From contig NC_092672.1 in NCBI RefSeq assembly GCF_964355755.1, positions 34,158,501 to 34,222,500 on the forward strand: DNA of 64,000 nt, read 5' to 3'. Origin of the DNA: Antedon mediterranea (taxonomy: Eukaryota > Echinodermata > Crinoidea > Comatulida > Antedonidae). The position numbers and the translations under genes were made by a program. The notes under the pieces were generated by a model. It ran no database searches, was not told the DNA's origin, and saw only the letters and a list, made by a program, of their open reading frames with translations. How positions within the stretch are numbered: the first letter of the stretch is position 1; every line of letters starts with the position of its first letter. Shown piece after piece: positions 10,888-21,964 of the stretch.

Positions 10888-11085
10888 GGCGACTTTGCGA
10901 TGGGGCGACTTTGCGTTGGGGCGACTTTGCGATGGGGCGACTTTGCGTTGGGGCGACTTTGCGATGGGGCGACTTTGTAATGGGGCGACTGTGCCGGGGC
11001 GACTTTGTTTTGGGGCGACTTTGCGATGGGGCGACTTTGTATTGGGCGACTTTGTATGGGGCGACTTTGCGATGGGGCGACTTGA
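10888..11085. repeat. Right tandem array of the foldback element
   Basis: Inverted counterpart of the left array: units GGGGCGACTTTGCGAT with matching variants (GTATT, GTGCCG, GTTTT). The order of variants partly mirrors the left array (the ...TGTGCCGGGGCGACTTTGTTTT... block is present on both sides). This argues that the arms were copied or gene-converted from each other. Confidence 0.9.
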
Positions 11086-11102
11086 CTGGATCCCCTAGGA
11101 AC

Positions 11103-11449
11103 GTATCTATTCTAGCCACCTATATTATAGTATTATATATACAATATATCTAGGCCCAGCTAGACTAGAGGGCCAATAGGTAGGCTGGAAAACCAGCAGT
11201 GTTAGCTGCATTGTCATTGCGATATACTGTACAGTGTAGCCTAATAAAAATTGGTCCGGCATAGCGCCGCTATACAATCTTTTTGGTCAAACTTATGTTT
11301 ACTTTGAAAATGTACATTCATGAGCTTTGTAAATTAGTACTTGACTGTTGCCGGTTCTCTACTAGCACCCCACGGTACTCTAAATTGCTCATATATTATG
11401 AATTTATTGAATTACTTTCAGCATTGATTTACCAACAACTTCAAGAAAC
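11103..11449. promoter_or_regulatory. ACOX3 upstream region and probable 5' UTR
   Basis: About 350 bp between the foldback element and the ACOX3 ATG. An acceptor-like TTACTTTCAG ends at 11421, suggesting a non-coding first exon upstream and a 5' UTR segment from 11422 to the ATG. No clear TATA box was seen. Confidence 0.35.
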
Positions 11450-14400
11450 ATGTCCAAGTTGGAAAAGCTTAAAGACCTTGGGATAGTTCCATTCAAATCG
11501 GGACCTTTAGATTCCTACAGGTCAACGGCAAGATTTGATTGGATAAAAATGAAGATAACTATGGAAGGTGAAGATAAAATAAGATATATGGTATGTAAAT
11601 ATCTGTCTACACTAATAAACTTTATGTGACAAAAAATTTGATGTGCCCATATATAGACATGATAATCTCATATCACTACCATATTTGGGCATATCACTAC
11701 CATATTTGGGCATTTTTTTTTAGTTTGACAGACCTTAACAACTAGTTGCATACTTTATGTTCCAATTTTCTGTTTGATTTAATTCAATATTTATTTTCTA
11801 AATTGCTATTTTTATAGAATAAAATATGGAAAACTTTAGAGCTTGACCCGGAGTTTCAACACCCTCATCGCGAGTTGACAATCAAGGAAAAACGTGAGAG
11901 AACGTTTAAGCAGATGAAACGCTTAATAGAATATGACCCCTTGCCAATCGATGTCGTCATGGAAAATCCTGTAGTGACCAACTGGTTCGTAGATGCAGTG
12001 GGAAGTTATGATTGGTCAGTATCTGTAAAGTTCAACTTAAATAGAAATGTGAGATATTTGATTTATACTTATAGTTTATGAATTGTTAACAAACACAGTA
12101 TAATGAACACCCATACCTTGATCCATACTGTTATACCCCTTTCACACCAAAAGCAAAACTCCGGAGACACTCCGAAGTTGTTTTGGTGTGAAAGGTAAAA
12201 TCAAGCAACTCCGGAGTATAAAACTGCAGGGTTGAACAGCTGAACATTCTCCGGAGAGCGAACTGCGAGGACACCCCGATGTTTTGGTGTATGCTATATT
12301 TGTTTTTATAGTGTTTTCTTTGTTATTATGACGAGCAATGAATTTCCTTTTTGAGGATCAATAAAAGTTATCTTATCTTATCTTATCTTATCGTAAAAGG
12401 TACGTTTTGAATGGTCTTAAACCCCGGGGTGTCTCCTTTATTATCTATTATTTCTAGAAAATGTAACTGTATTTTGTTTTTATTTGAGAAATAAATTTAT
12501 TGATTGATTGATTGATAGATCACTCCGGAGTTTTGGTGTGAAAGGGGTATTATTGTTCATTTAGTATTAGTATAACATATAATAATATGGGGTTGCTTAT
12601 CACATGCTATGGAACTCCGAAATATATTGGATGCCTTTTATTTTAAAATCTCAGCTCTCTCTAATCTACATTACATGTGCTCCATCCATGATGTCGCCTT
12701 TTCTCTATACTGCTCTCTATCAGTTGTTATGTCTCTGAATGGGAGACATTATTGGAGGTACATGCGTTATTTGTATGTGGCAATAATTACATTTTATACT
12801 ACAGGTTTTTGGTCAGTCTTTGATGTCTTTAGGCTCCAGGCGTCATTTACCTTTTGCAGAGAAGTGTGAAATACTTGAAGTAAGTCTTTTGAAAGTTCTT
12901 TTGGATCAAAATTATTACAAAGTATACTGTAGAAAGTCTTTTGAAAGTTCTTTTGGATCTGGATTTGGATTTCTGTAGAAATGTTTAAATTATGGATTGC
13001 ACTCATACTAGTATAATTGCATTGTTTTCACATGACAGCACCCTGAACTGTGATGCTTGATCAGGTGACCCCTTGCAACTCAAGTCTGGGTGCAGGCAAA
13101 CAAATGTGCAAAAATCCCATTTTCATTTTAGGTATTTGACAATTAGTAGACAGTTAGATGGTTTTTTACCAAACTCTGAGTCTGACGTACAAAGCTATAC
13201 CAATTAATCAAAAAAATGTTCCTACCCAATTCCCTTACCTAATCTCTGTCTACACTATCCATATAATTATAAGCAAATCGTATTTTTTGTCAAATAAAGT
13301 TTGAAATTTAGATACTTTGATTGTTCAGAATTAAAAAAACATATTTTGTTATCAGATTGCAGGTTGTTTTGCATTGACAGAGCTCTCACATGGAACCAAT
13401 ACTAGAGCTATGAGGACCACAGCCACCTATGATTCCACAACACAGGTAGAATAGCTACTGTACTAACAATCTTTGAAAATTGTTTAGAATACTTTTCGAG
13501 TTTAATGAATTTTGAATCAAGAGGAGCTTTAGTAATGTTTTAGACAGTCAATTCTCTGAAAACTGCACCTTTTGCAAATTCTTGATTTGAGAGAGTTTCC
13601 AGTGTTCATGGAATCTGTTTTTCTGTAATTATTTTTTATTTTTAAAAAACCAATGTAAAACAATTGTAACACAAATATAACAAATAGCGTACATATAAAT
13701 AAAAACACAACATATTCCATATATTATATAACCATACTCTTTTATTGTTTAATTTACACAGGAATTTGTTATAAACACTCCAGATTTTGAAGCCACTAAG
13801 TGCTGGGTGGGTGTCCTCGGAAAAACCGCAACCCATGCCATTGTCTATGCACAGCTGTACACAGAGGATGGAAAATGCCATGGTCTACACTCGTTTGTTG
13901 TGCCTATTCGAGATCCTAACACGCTCAGAGCGATTCCTGGTGTTGTAGTTGGCGATATGGGAAAGAAACTTGGACAGAATGGTTTAGATAATGGATTTGT
14001 GTCTTTCAATAATCTTCGGATTCCACGGGAATATCTGTTGAATCGTAATGGTGATGTTTCTCCTGATGGAAAATACTTATCCCCATTTAAGGTAAATAGG
14101 AAATAACAATGTAATCTTTATTTATTTATACTGGGTGACCTCTTCAGTCAAAGACTGGTCTCCCAGAGGGACCAGTTATGATCAGTGGATGTGATGTACC
14201 AGTACACCGGGGTAACCCCCTACTCGTCTCAATAGATGTATTACAGTAGAACCTTCATTTTACGTACGGTACGGGAACGAAAGGCGTATGTAAAACACAG
14301 GATTCGTAAAATCAAGGTTGACCTTACATTGACCCCAAATACGTAGAGATCGTCCTTATCCGAGAAGACTCGTTCTACCACCAGAACCATGGAGTGAGTG

Positions 14401-17400
14401 AGCCTCGAACCCTTGCCGATGTTTGTTATTATGGCTACGTAATTACGGTTTCACTGTCTTAACCGCTCCGCCACTCACTCACAAGTATCGTTTTTTGGTC
14501 CATCAAATGCAAAAAAAAAGAAATAAGTACAATGAAATACTACAGTACTCATAACTATGTTTTGCAAGTTGATGTTGAAAATATATATAAAATGCAATCT
14601 GTCTCTTTTCAGGACCCCAACAAGCGATTTGGCGCATCATTAGGAGCTTTGTCAAGTGGTCGTGTTGGGATTACATCCATGGCCGTCACAAATCTGAAAT
14701 CGGCACTAGCTATAGCTGTACGATACTCGGCTGTACGTAAACAATTTGGACCAACGCCGAACAAAGAGTTACCGGTCATTGAATACCAGATGCAGGTAAA
14801 CACACAAGGTTATCTCTGAATTATTTGTGATAGCAAATGTAGAATTTAGGAAGGATCAAAGCTAGTGGTTAGAAGTATTAAAAGCATAGTCAGATCTCTG
14901 TGTGTATTATTAAGCCTTGTCTAAACTTGATATGTTTAATAAATGTACATCTCCAATAGGTGTCTGGTTGTATTGTTATGTATATTATACAGTATTAATG
15001 TATTGGATAAAAATGTTGGAATGGTACTGTATACAGTAAAATTTAGTGTGGAAAAGAAGGCATAGAGGATTGTCAGATGGACGTCAGTGAATGAATGTAC
15101 CATAATTCTGTCTCATCATCTCATCATACATGTAAAGCTATGATGTCTACACTATCAACAATTATGTGACCAAACAATGTGATGTGCCTATATATGGAAA
15201 TGATGATGTCATATTATTACCATATTTGGGCACATCACACTTTTTTTGTCAAACTAGTTTGATAGTGTAGACAGAGCTTGACACTTACAGTGTGAAGCTG
15301 GTGCTTGATTTTAGGTACAATTTAAATGTTTATATTCTGAAATAAATATGAGAAACATGTGTACATGTGCATTAGTACTTATAGTCAGGCCTGCTTATAG
15401 TGTAGGAAATTTATTTCCAAGTTTTATAAATATTTATTTATATTTTATTATAGTTTAATAATGTGCAATTATTTAACACATTTTTTAGTTTTGAGTTTGA
15501 AGTCTGATCTAAAAAAATTTTTTTTTTAAATTATATTTCAGCAATGGCGTCTTATTCCATATATTGCTGCTCTTTATGCTTTAAGTACAATGTCCACCAT
15601 GTTGATGAAGGAATTTATTGATTTTGCTCTCAATCTAGTCATGGGTGTGAAAAATGCTAAACAAGTAAGTTTCAGTTTGAAAGAAGAACATTATAACAAA
15701 TCCTAAATCAACATCATTTGTGGCCTAATAGTAATACTGGAAGTCTCCTGACTGTGAGTCAGCATAACACAATACTAGCTTTCAACAAATGTTTTTGAAA
15801 GTCCACAGCGCTCTTTATGAAATAGCGCTATATAAATGTATATATTACTAGAGTTCTCTATAACAACAGCAACTGCATTTTGTAGTTTAAAAAATGTGTT
15901 CATTTACTGTATAGCATAAATTGATGATAATTTTCTTTCTAGGCTGATTTAGGGAAGGAGATCCATGCAATATCGAGTGCATCTAAACCCCTGGCTGGCT
16001 GGACAGCACGTGATGCAATACAAGAGTGTAGAGAGGCCTGCGGAGGCCATGGATATCTGGCTGGTATTTACATTCTTTGTTATATTTATTTAAAGATTAT
16101 ACATGTACTTTATTACCATTATTTTATGTGACGACAAAAAGGGAATTACTATATGTAGTACTGTAGGAATACTCTATTAGTCCAGTTCCCTATGTCGAAA
16201 AAGTGCCTTTGTGTGTAAATCATGGGGAAAGTGTAAACATTGTGTGTTCTTGTTATATTATGACAATACTGTAATGTACACAAAAAATTAATGAATTCAT
16301 TGTTATTACAACAGTGCAAAAATAATGCAAATCCATTTTTAATAAAGAAAATTAAAAGTAAAAAAAACTCAAATTTTTTGTTTTATCGTACTTAAAATTA
16401 CGTATATCGTTTGACACAGTAAACCGATTTGGTGAGCTGAGAGATGACAATGATCCGAATTGTACGTACGAGGGTGACAACAATGTACTTCTACAGCAAA
16501 CTAGCAATGCCTTGTTGGGGATGACAAAAGCGGTTCAAACCGGTAAGAACTAGCTAATAGCAGATTCTTGCTCAAATAAACCAGTTCAAACCAGTAAAGA
16601 AATAGTATTATAGTTATTTTATTTTGGTTTAGGTGAAGTTGTGCAAACACCCTTAAAGTCAATGGATTTTTTGAATGATATGAATTCCATAATAAAACAG
16701 AAATTCACTGCAACAACGGAACAACAGATGCTAGATCCAGCAAGTAAGAATAATATTTTATTTAAGTTGTATTTTGCGAAATAAATCATTTTCCTTATTT
16801 GTTCATTCATTGGCTCATATGATTGTATTGATTTATAATATATGTCCTGTGTTATCTATACTATACTGATTCCTCTATATTGAATCAAATAATTATTTGT
16901 TTAGTTTCATTGGCTGCTTATAAGTGGCTGGTTGTCTACCTGTGTAAAGAAAGTTCACAGAAGCTACTAAGAGAGAAAAGACAAGGACAGGACAGTTTCA
17001 CAGCTCGTAGCAACAGCCAAGTATATTACTGCCGCTCACTATCTATAGCATACATTGAGGTACTTATATATCATATAGTTCTTCATCTTCATCACCGTAA
17101 AGCTCTATCTACACTATCAAACTTTATGTGATGTGCCCATATATGGACATAATGATGTCATATCATATTTAAGCATACACTTCACACTTTTTTTGTCAAA
17201 CTAGTTTGATAGTGTAGACAGAGCTTAAGTTCCACAATCAACATAAATTATTATTACAGAACTAGGAGGCCTACCAAAAGGCCTACTTTTAAATGGTGGC
17301 GGTATGTGACAGTGCCTGTGTGAACTAGTACACCAGGGTAACCCCCTACTCGTCTCAAAAGATATACAGGGGTACTACCTTCTGTGCACATGAGCATACT

Positions 17401-18928
17401 GGACCTACGGTTTATAGTCCATATCCGAGAAGACTTTTTCTACCACCAGAACCATGGAGTGAGTAAGGCTTGAACCCTTGCCGATATTATGGCTACGTAT
17501 TACGGTTATACTACAGGTATATCCCTCGCTACAGTTGATGCTTTTTATCTATTGTAATATTGTCTTTAGAATTATAGATGTGGGACTATTGATCAATATA
17601 AACACAACCAACATGCCATTTTTTTTTCCACAGCATATGACTCTGCAAGTCTTTCATGATTTCTGTTGCAATCCTTCACTTCCAAAAGACATCTCAACAA
17701 CCTTAAGAAAACTGTGTGCTTTGTATGGTTTGTGGTCACTGCAGAAACACATGGCTACATTTTACCAAGGTATGTATGTGTTTATTTGTTTGATTTTTAC
17801 TCATTTACATTTATAAACTTCATATAAAGTAATATGTGGTGTATTTAGATTGAGGATTGAACTTGCGAATTATAGTAATATTATGAAATACTGATACAGT
17901 ATTGGGGTCAGATGTCAGATATTGTAGGCTGGCCATTCCCTTCTTTGAAACAGTTGGTAGAATGAGTATCCATGTAAAGGGAGTGTGGCACAGTGTGTTG
18001 GACCTTAGGCTACTGATAGTAAAATCGTGGGTTCGAATCCAATGCTCTTCGCATTGCTTGTATTCTTGGTCAAGACTTTACTTACGTTTGCCTCTCTCCA
18101 CCCAGGTGTATAAATGGGCACCTGGTAAGGTCAAGACACAACTTTGCACTGATTACTAGCTGCATAATTAATATTAAAGTGTGTTTGATCAAGAAATGAC
18201 CGAGTAATAATATGTACAGCTCTTAGAGGTTTCAAAACATTAGGGGCTTATAAATCCAGGATATTATTATTATTATTATTATATCACTGGCAGCAGACAA
18301 ACCTTTTACATCATTCTAGGTGGTTACTTCAGTGGTGGTGAACCAGCCAACCTGGTACAAACCACCATTCTGTCCCTATGCTCTGATCTCAAGCAAGATG
18401 CCGTAGCTTTAGTTGATGTCTTTGCACCGCCAGATTTTATTCTCAATTCACCTATTGGAGCTTCTGATGGACAGGTATGCTTTTATTTACTATAGTAAAA
18501 CCCTTCCCTCATATTACAGAGGAAATCCCCAGAGACCACTTTTCACTCTTTTTAGAACAATATGTGTATTTCAGTCTACTGTCCCAATACCAGACACCCA
18601 TGGGATGGGCTAATATTTCTGGTATTTGCCGGTAAAAATTAATTTAGAATCTTTAGACATCAAGAGAAGTAGGTTATGAAAGAGAGTTTGCAGAAAGTCT
18701 GGTATTGGGAGAGTTGACTCAGTATTATAAATCAAATTTTATAAAATATAATTTACAAAATTGTATAAACTTCTGATGAAATGTTTTCATCTATTATTTA
18801 ATACACAGCTGTATAAGAACCTTTACGGAGCTCTAATACAAGAAGAAGGTGCATTGGAAAGGCCGTCATGGTGGAAAGAGTTTGTGCAGAAACCTGTTAA
18901 AGGCTCACGACAGCTAGCTAAGTTGTAA
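11450..18928 (+). CDS. ACOX3: Peroxisomal acyl-CoA oxidase 3 (branched-chain type)
   Basis: Fourteen exons: 11450-11590, 11818-12048, 12805-12879, 13356-13445, 13762-14091, 14613-14795, 15542-15664, 15943-16063, 16420-16542, 16633-16743, 16905-17059, 17634-17769, 18320-18474, 18809-18928. All phases match and give 697 residues (human about 700). The enzyme oxidises branched-chain and bile-acid acyl-CoAs to 2-enoyl-CoA, passing electrons to O2 to make H2O2. Family motifs include [12 protein letters not shown] (about 155-166, flavin domain), [26 protein letters not shown] (419-431) and YEGDNN (448-453), where Glu449 is the expected catalytic base. The protein ends AKL, a PTS1 peroxisomal import signal. 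The start fits: [11 protein letters not shown] leads into the conserved GPLDSYR. The gene looks intact and functional. Confidence 0.96.
11602..11737 (+). mobile_element. MITE-1 copy 3
   Basis: In ACOX3 intron 1, sense to the gene, 12 bp past the donor. The ATCACTACCATATTTGGGC subunit is duplicated in tandem; the right end is eroded. Confidence 0.85.
12133..12550. mobile_element. MITE-4 with nested retroposon tails (ACOX3 intron 2)
   Basis: Termini TATACCCCTTTCACACCAAA and TTTGGTGTGAAAGGGGTAT are inverted repeats. Inner copies of AACTCCGGAG (12163-12172, 12208-12217) mirror the right-hand ACTCCGGAGT. Between them sit two retroposon 3' ends: one ending ATAAAAG(TTATC)n near 12360-12393 and one ending AATAAATT(TATTGA / TTGA)n near 12490-12517. 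They are probably later insertions into the MITE. Confidence 0.7.
14106..14482 (-). mobile_element. SINE-A, tRNA-Leu/Ser-like head (ACOX3 intron 5)
   Basis: On the minus strand the head GTGGCGGAGCGGTTAAGACA (A box) and GGGTTCGAGGC (B box) are separated by more than a class I tRNA allows, suggesting a Leu/Ser-type tRNA source. The body contains GTTCTGGTGGTAGAAC and TCTTCTCGGATAAGGAC, and the element ends GGTCACCCAGTATAAATAAA. Related copies are at 17322-17515, 57270-57482 and 61641-61885. Confidence 0.8.
15134..15279 (+). mobile_element. MITE-1 copy 4
   Basis: Near full-length in ACOX3 intron 6, sense to the gene; the left terminus is slightly eroded (AAAGCTATGATGTCTAC). Confidence 0.9.
17099..17227 (+). 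mobile_element. MITE-1 copy 5
   Basis: In ACOX3 intron 11, sense. It lacks the usual GACAAAAAATGTG segment of the left arm but keeps both termini. Confidence 0.9.
17322..17515 (-). mobile_element. SINE-A copy, fragment (ACOX3 intron 11)
   Basis: Shares with 14106-14482 the stretches CCAGGGTAACCCCCTACTCG, TCTACCACCAGAACCATGGA and CTTGAACCCTTGCCGAT. It is truncated at both ends. Confidence 0.75.
17985..18285 (+). mobile_element. SINE-B (tRNA head, Deu-like body, (ATT)n tail)
   Basis: The tRNA-like head GAGTGTGGCACAGTGTGTTG with B box GGGTTCGAATCC is followed by a body containing GTATAAATGGGCACCTGGTA, then GGGGCTTATAAATCC and a (TAT)n tail. The GGTATAAATGGG block recalls the conserved central domain of Deu/CORE-type SINEs. 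It lies in ACOX3 intron 12. Confidence 0.75.
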
Positions 18929-18960
18929 GCTAACCTTGATATTTTGAATCCCACCATTGT

Positions 18961-19716
18961 ATAGCTCGGTCCACACTATCAAACAACAAATGTGATGTGC
19001 CCATATATGAACATGATGACATCATATCACTACCATATTCGAGCACATCACACATTTTCTCAGGGTTGTAGCCACAATTACGGTTGGTAAGATTTCAACC
19101 TGACCACTTTTTCACAGAGGCCTTTGACAACACTGTGGCTTGAACAGAGATTGTTCACTTTTCTTGCGCAAACCAGACCACTTTATGTAACTTCCAAATA
19201 TGGAAAGAATTAATGTTAAATAGAATTAAAAACATATAAGGATGAGAAGAAGAAATTTATTACAGGTTGGTATCGGATGAATCAGAAGTACATTGTGTTA
19301 TTTACCTTGGTTAATTTATACCTAGTTAGTTTGTACTGAGTCAGACCTAGGTGATGATTGGTATATTTAGACCATTGGTTAGAATTGCTTATCAGGTTCA
19401 ATGCCTGTCATGTGACCAAATTGGATTTATTCTATCAGACAATACCTAATGTAAAAATGTTTTTAAATGTTATTGCATGGTTGTTGAAATTGCAATGTCA
19501 TATCATCTATACACAGAGAGTTTTGGATTTGCAACAACCTAGCAGGGCCGTAGCCACCAGTACGGTTGGTAAGATTTCAACCTGACCACTTTTTCTTTGA
19601 CAACCCAGTGGCTTGAACAGAGATTTTTCCCTTTTCGTTCGAAAACCGAACCACTTTATTTCTTGTGGCTACATCACTGTTTTGTCAAACTAAACTGATA
19701 GTGTAGCCAGAGCATA
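18961..19716 (+). mobile_element. MITE-1 copy 6, split by an insertion
   Basis: The left part (18961-19060: AGCTCGGTCCACACTATCAA to GAGCACATCACAC) and the right part (19672-19716: TTTTGTCAAACTAAACTGAT to the AGAGCATAA end) form one element. They are separated by about 610 bp of other repeat sequence. The element starts about 30 bp after the ACOX3 stop codon, so it probably lies in the 3' UTR or just beyond it. Confidence 0.75.
19061..19671. mobile_element. MITE-10 pair inserted into MITE-1 copy 6
   Basis: Two direct copies (about 19061-19195 and 19541-19671) share GTACGGTTGGTAAGATTTCA and CCTGACCACTTTTT. The second has inverted ends GTAGCCAC / GTGGCTAC. Unrelated sequence lies between them. 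This composite interrupts MITE-1 copy 6, so it arrived later. Confidence 0.65.
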
Positions 19717-19742
19717 ATGAACAGACAGACAATTTTTACTGA

Positions 19743-20271
19743 GGTGGATTGCTATAAAACAGTCTTAACTGATGGTCTTAACTCCCCGATTAAAGCCGGC
19801 TTTATCAGATAGACGGTCTTATTAAAGCCACTCCTGATAGACCATTGCTATAAACCAGTATTAGATAAGACCGCGTAAAGTAACAAATTGAGGGCGTACT
19901 TTGCGCGTAGAATACCAAATAAGGTAATGTTCGTCACGCTTGTTCAATTCACAATCATAACAGTACGTACATTTCTACGCGAGAAAATCCATTCTAGGCC
20001 TATATAACAATAAAATCACCGTTATTATTTGATTTAACACTTAAAACTCGTTCAATTGGTTGTCTTTGACGATAAATAATACGTAAAAGCAACAAAAAGA
20101 GAGGTTTAAGACTGTTTTAAGACTCCTTCGAGTAGGCTTTAATTTTAAAGACCGTTTACAGGTTAGACCGCGGTATAGCAATGGTCTATAATATAAGACT
20201 ACTTGCTACGTCACAAATTATAGCCGGCTAAGCGCTAAGACCGGTTATAGACCGCTTATAGCAATCCGCCC
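19743..20271. mobile_element. MITE-5, about 530 bp
   Basis: Ends GGTGGATTGCTATAA and TTATAGCAATCCGCC are inverted. Internally AGACCG, GCCGGCT and GACCATTGCTATA repeat in both orientations, so most of the element can fold. It has no coding capacity and I found only one copy in the window. Confidence 0.7.
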
Positions 20272-21587
20272 CTGAAAATAAAATGATGTTATTACTATTA
20301 GAGCAGGCAGGGAGTTGTTATACCTGGAACAGGTAAACATGCTAATGAATACCTAGTTATTGGTATGTTGGTTTAATTTTCACCAGCTGATCATCACATT
20401 TAAAAAAAAAAATTTCGATTCAAGCTATGTGTGTGACATGCTATGTGTGCCAAAATCTTAATCTTTTTTCTAATATTAAGCAGTAAGCACTGACTAATGA
20501 ATGCCATACCTACCATGTATTTTTTAAATAATTATAGAGTTAAATTAAGTGCTGATTTTGCTTCTTGCTATTTTAATAGCATAAAAAAGAGAGGAAGACC
20601 TTTTCGTTATTAACACTGGGTGTTACAGTAAACTTGAATATACAAAATGAGCGAATTATTTGTAACGTTCAAAAATATGGACATTATTTTAAACAAACAA
20701 TAAATATGCAAAACAAATTAAAATTTTAGGCTATATTTCTTTAGTCTGTAAATGTAATTAACAACTTTTGTATAAAATAGGTAAATAATATCAAAGTAAC
20801 TGAATTATAAATTATATATTTCAATTATTATGAATAAAATATAAATTAAAATATAAAGTGTGTTGATTCTGAGTTGGGCCTGTAATTGGGGAAGGAGACC
20901 CAGCAAGAAAACATACAAAATGGGGTAATCCTATGCCAAAAATATGATCACATATAATAAACTTAATGTAAATGAGGTACATTTTATTTTACAATCATTT
21001 TATGGTCAATCATTAAAAATATTACATACACAGTATATAGTCTAAAATTACATATTAAAATGTGATTTCCATCACGAAAAACTTAACAATTTTACAAGTA
21101 CAGTCACTTTTTTTAAATCGAAAACCCAGAAACTCATAAGCCATATTTTTCTTATGGTTCCATAGATCCCAATTGTCTAAAATTATTTAAAATTCATTAT
21201 GAAATCCTTCTTTTGTTGGGCCAGCCCATGGGTGACTGATTCTGGAAGAGTTAATTGTATAATGATCAACTACAGTTATAATTGATTTTAAAATAAAATA
21301 CTCTTAATAAATTTATATTTTACAATTAAAATAAACTTATGCAAACATAACTGCTGTACTATATAAACTAATTGTCATTGATTATCCAAATAATCAAATT
21401 AAAATGACACGAATAATAACTATGGCATCAAATTGTCCTCCAATACAAATGTCTTATTCCTGGTCTGTAAAAAATTGTCATTGTTGTGACTGTGTCTAGA
21501 ATATTTTGCAATACTGTATACCCTCATTTCTGACCTATACCAAAATAACACAAGTTGAGCAAACAAAAATGTTAAATGATAGTTCAC
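20272..21587. other. AT-rich intergenic space between ACOX3 and the septin 3' end
   Basis: The genes converge here. No exon, RNA gene or clear repeat was recognised in about 1.3 kb. Confidence 0.5.
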
Positions 21588-21593
21588 TTTATT
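21588..21593 (-). terminator. Septin poly(A) signal candidate
   Basis: AATAAA on the minus strand, about 370 nt after the septin stop. If used, the 3' UTR contains all of MITE-1 copy 7. Confidence 0.5.
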
Positions 21594-21792
21594 GTGAAAA
21601 TTAGTCTGCTAAATATATAAAATATAAAAACTTTTAAAGATAAAGATTTCAAATATTACATAAAAAAAAGTAGGATAAAAAGACAAAAATTCGAAAGAAG
21701 AGTAGTAGAAATCGCATAATATTATTACCAACATTGTTTTTGTAGGAAACTTGTATTCTTTATGTTCTATTCTATCTGTATAATACATAATT

Positions 21793-21940
21793 AAAGCCCT
21801 GTCTACACTATCAAACTTGTGACAACAAAATGTGATATGCCCATATATGGACATGATAATGTCGTACCACTACCATACATGGGCATATCACTACCATATT
21901 TGGGCACATCACACTAGTTTGATATTGTAGACAGAGTTTA
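21793..21940 (+). mobile_element. MITE-1 copy 7, in the septin 3' UTR
   Basis: Full-length element beginning 24 bp after the septin stop codon and upstream of the first poly(A) signal, in antisense orientation. Its arms would form a long hairpin in the mRNA. Confidence 0.85.
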
Positions 21941-21964
21941 AGCCCATACACTAAATGGATTCTT

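Larger units (their letters stand above)
8997..11093. mobile_element. Foldback (FB/TU-like) transposon, 2.1 kb
   Basis: Both ends consist of tandem 15-16-bp units carrying AGTCGCCCC, in opposite orientation (left 9009-9206, right 10888-11085). The outermost sequence is GGATGCTAGTCAAGTCG on the left and, inverted, GGATCCAGTCAAGTCG on the right. The 9-bp direct repeat CCTAGGAAC flanks the element exactly (8988-8996 and 11094-11102), as expected of a target-site duplication. Drosophila FB and sea-urchin TU elements have this architecture: inverted repeats built from short tandem units around an unrelated centre. I see no transposase in the centre, so it would be non-autonomous. It lies between the divergent RPLP2 and ACOX3 promoters. 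Confidence 0.85.
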
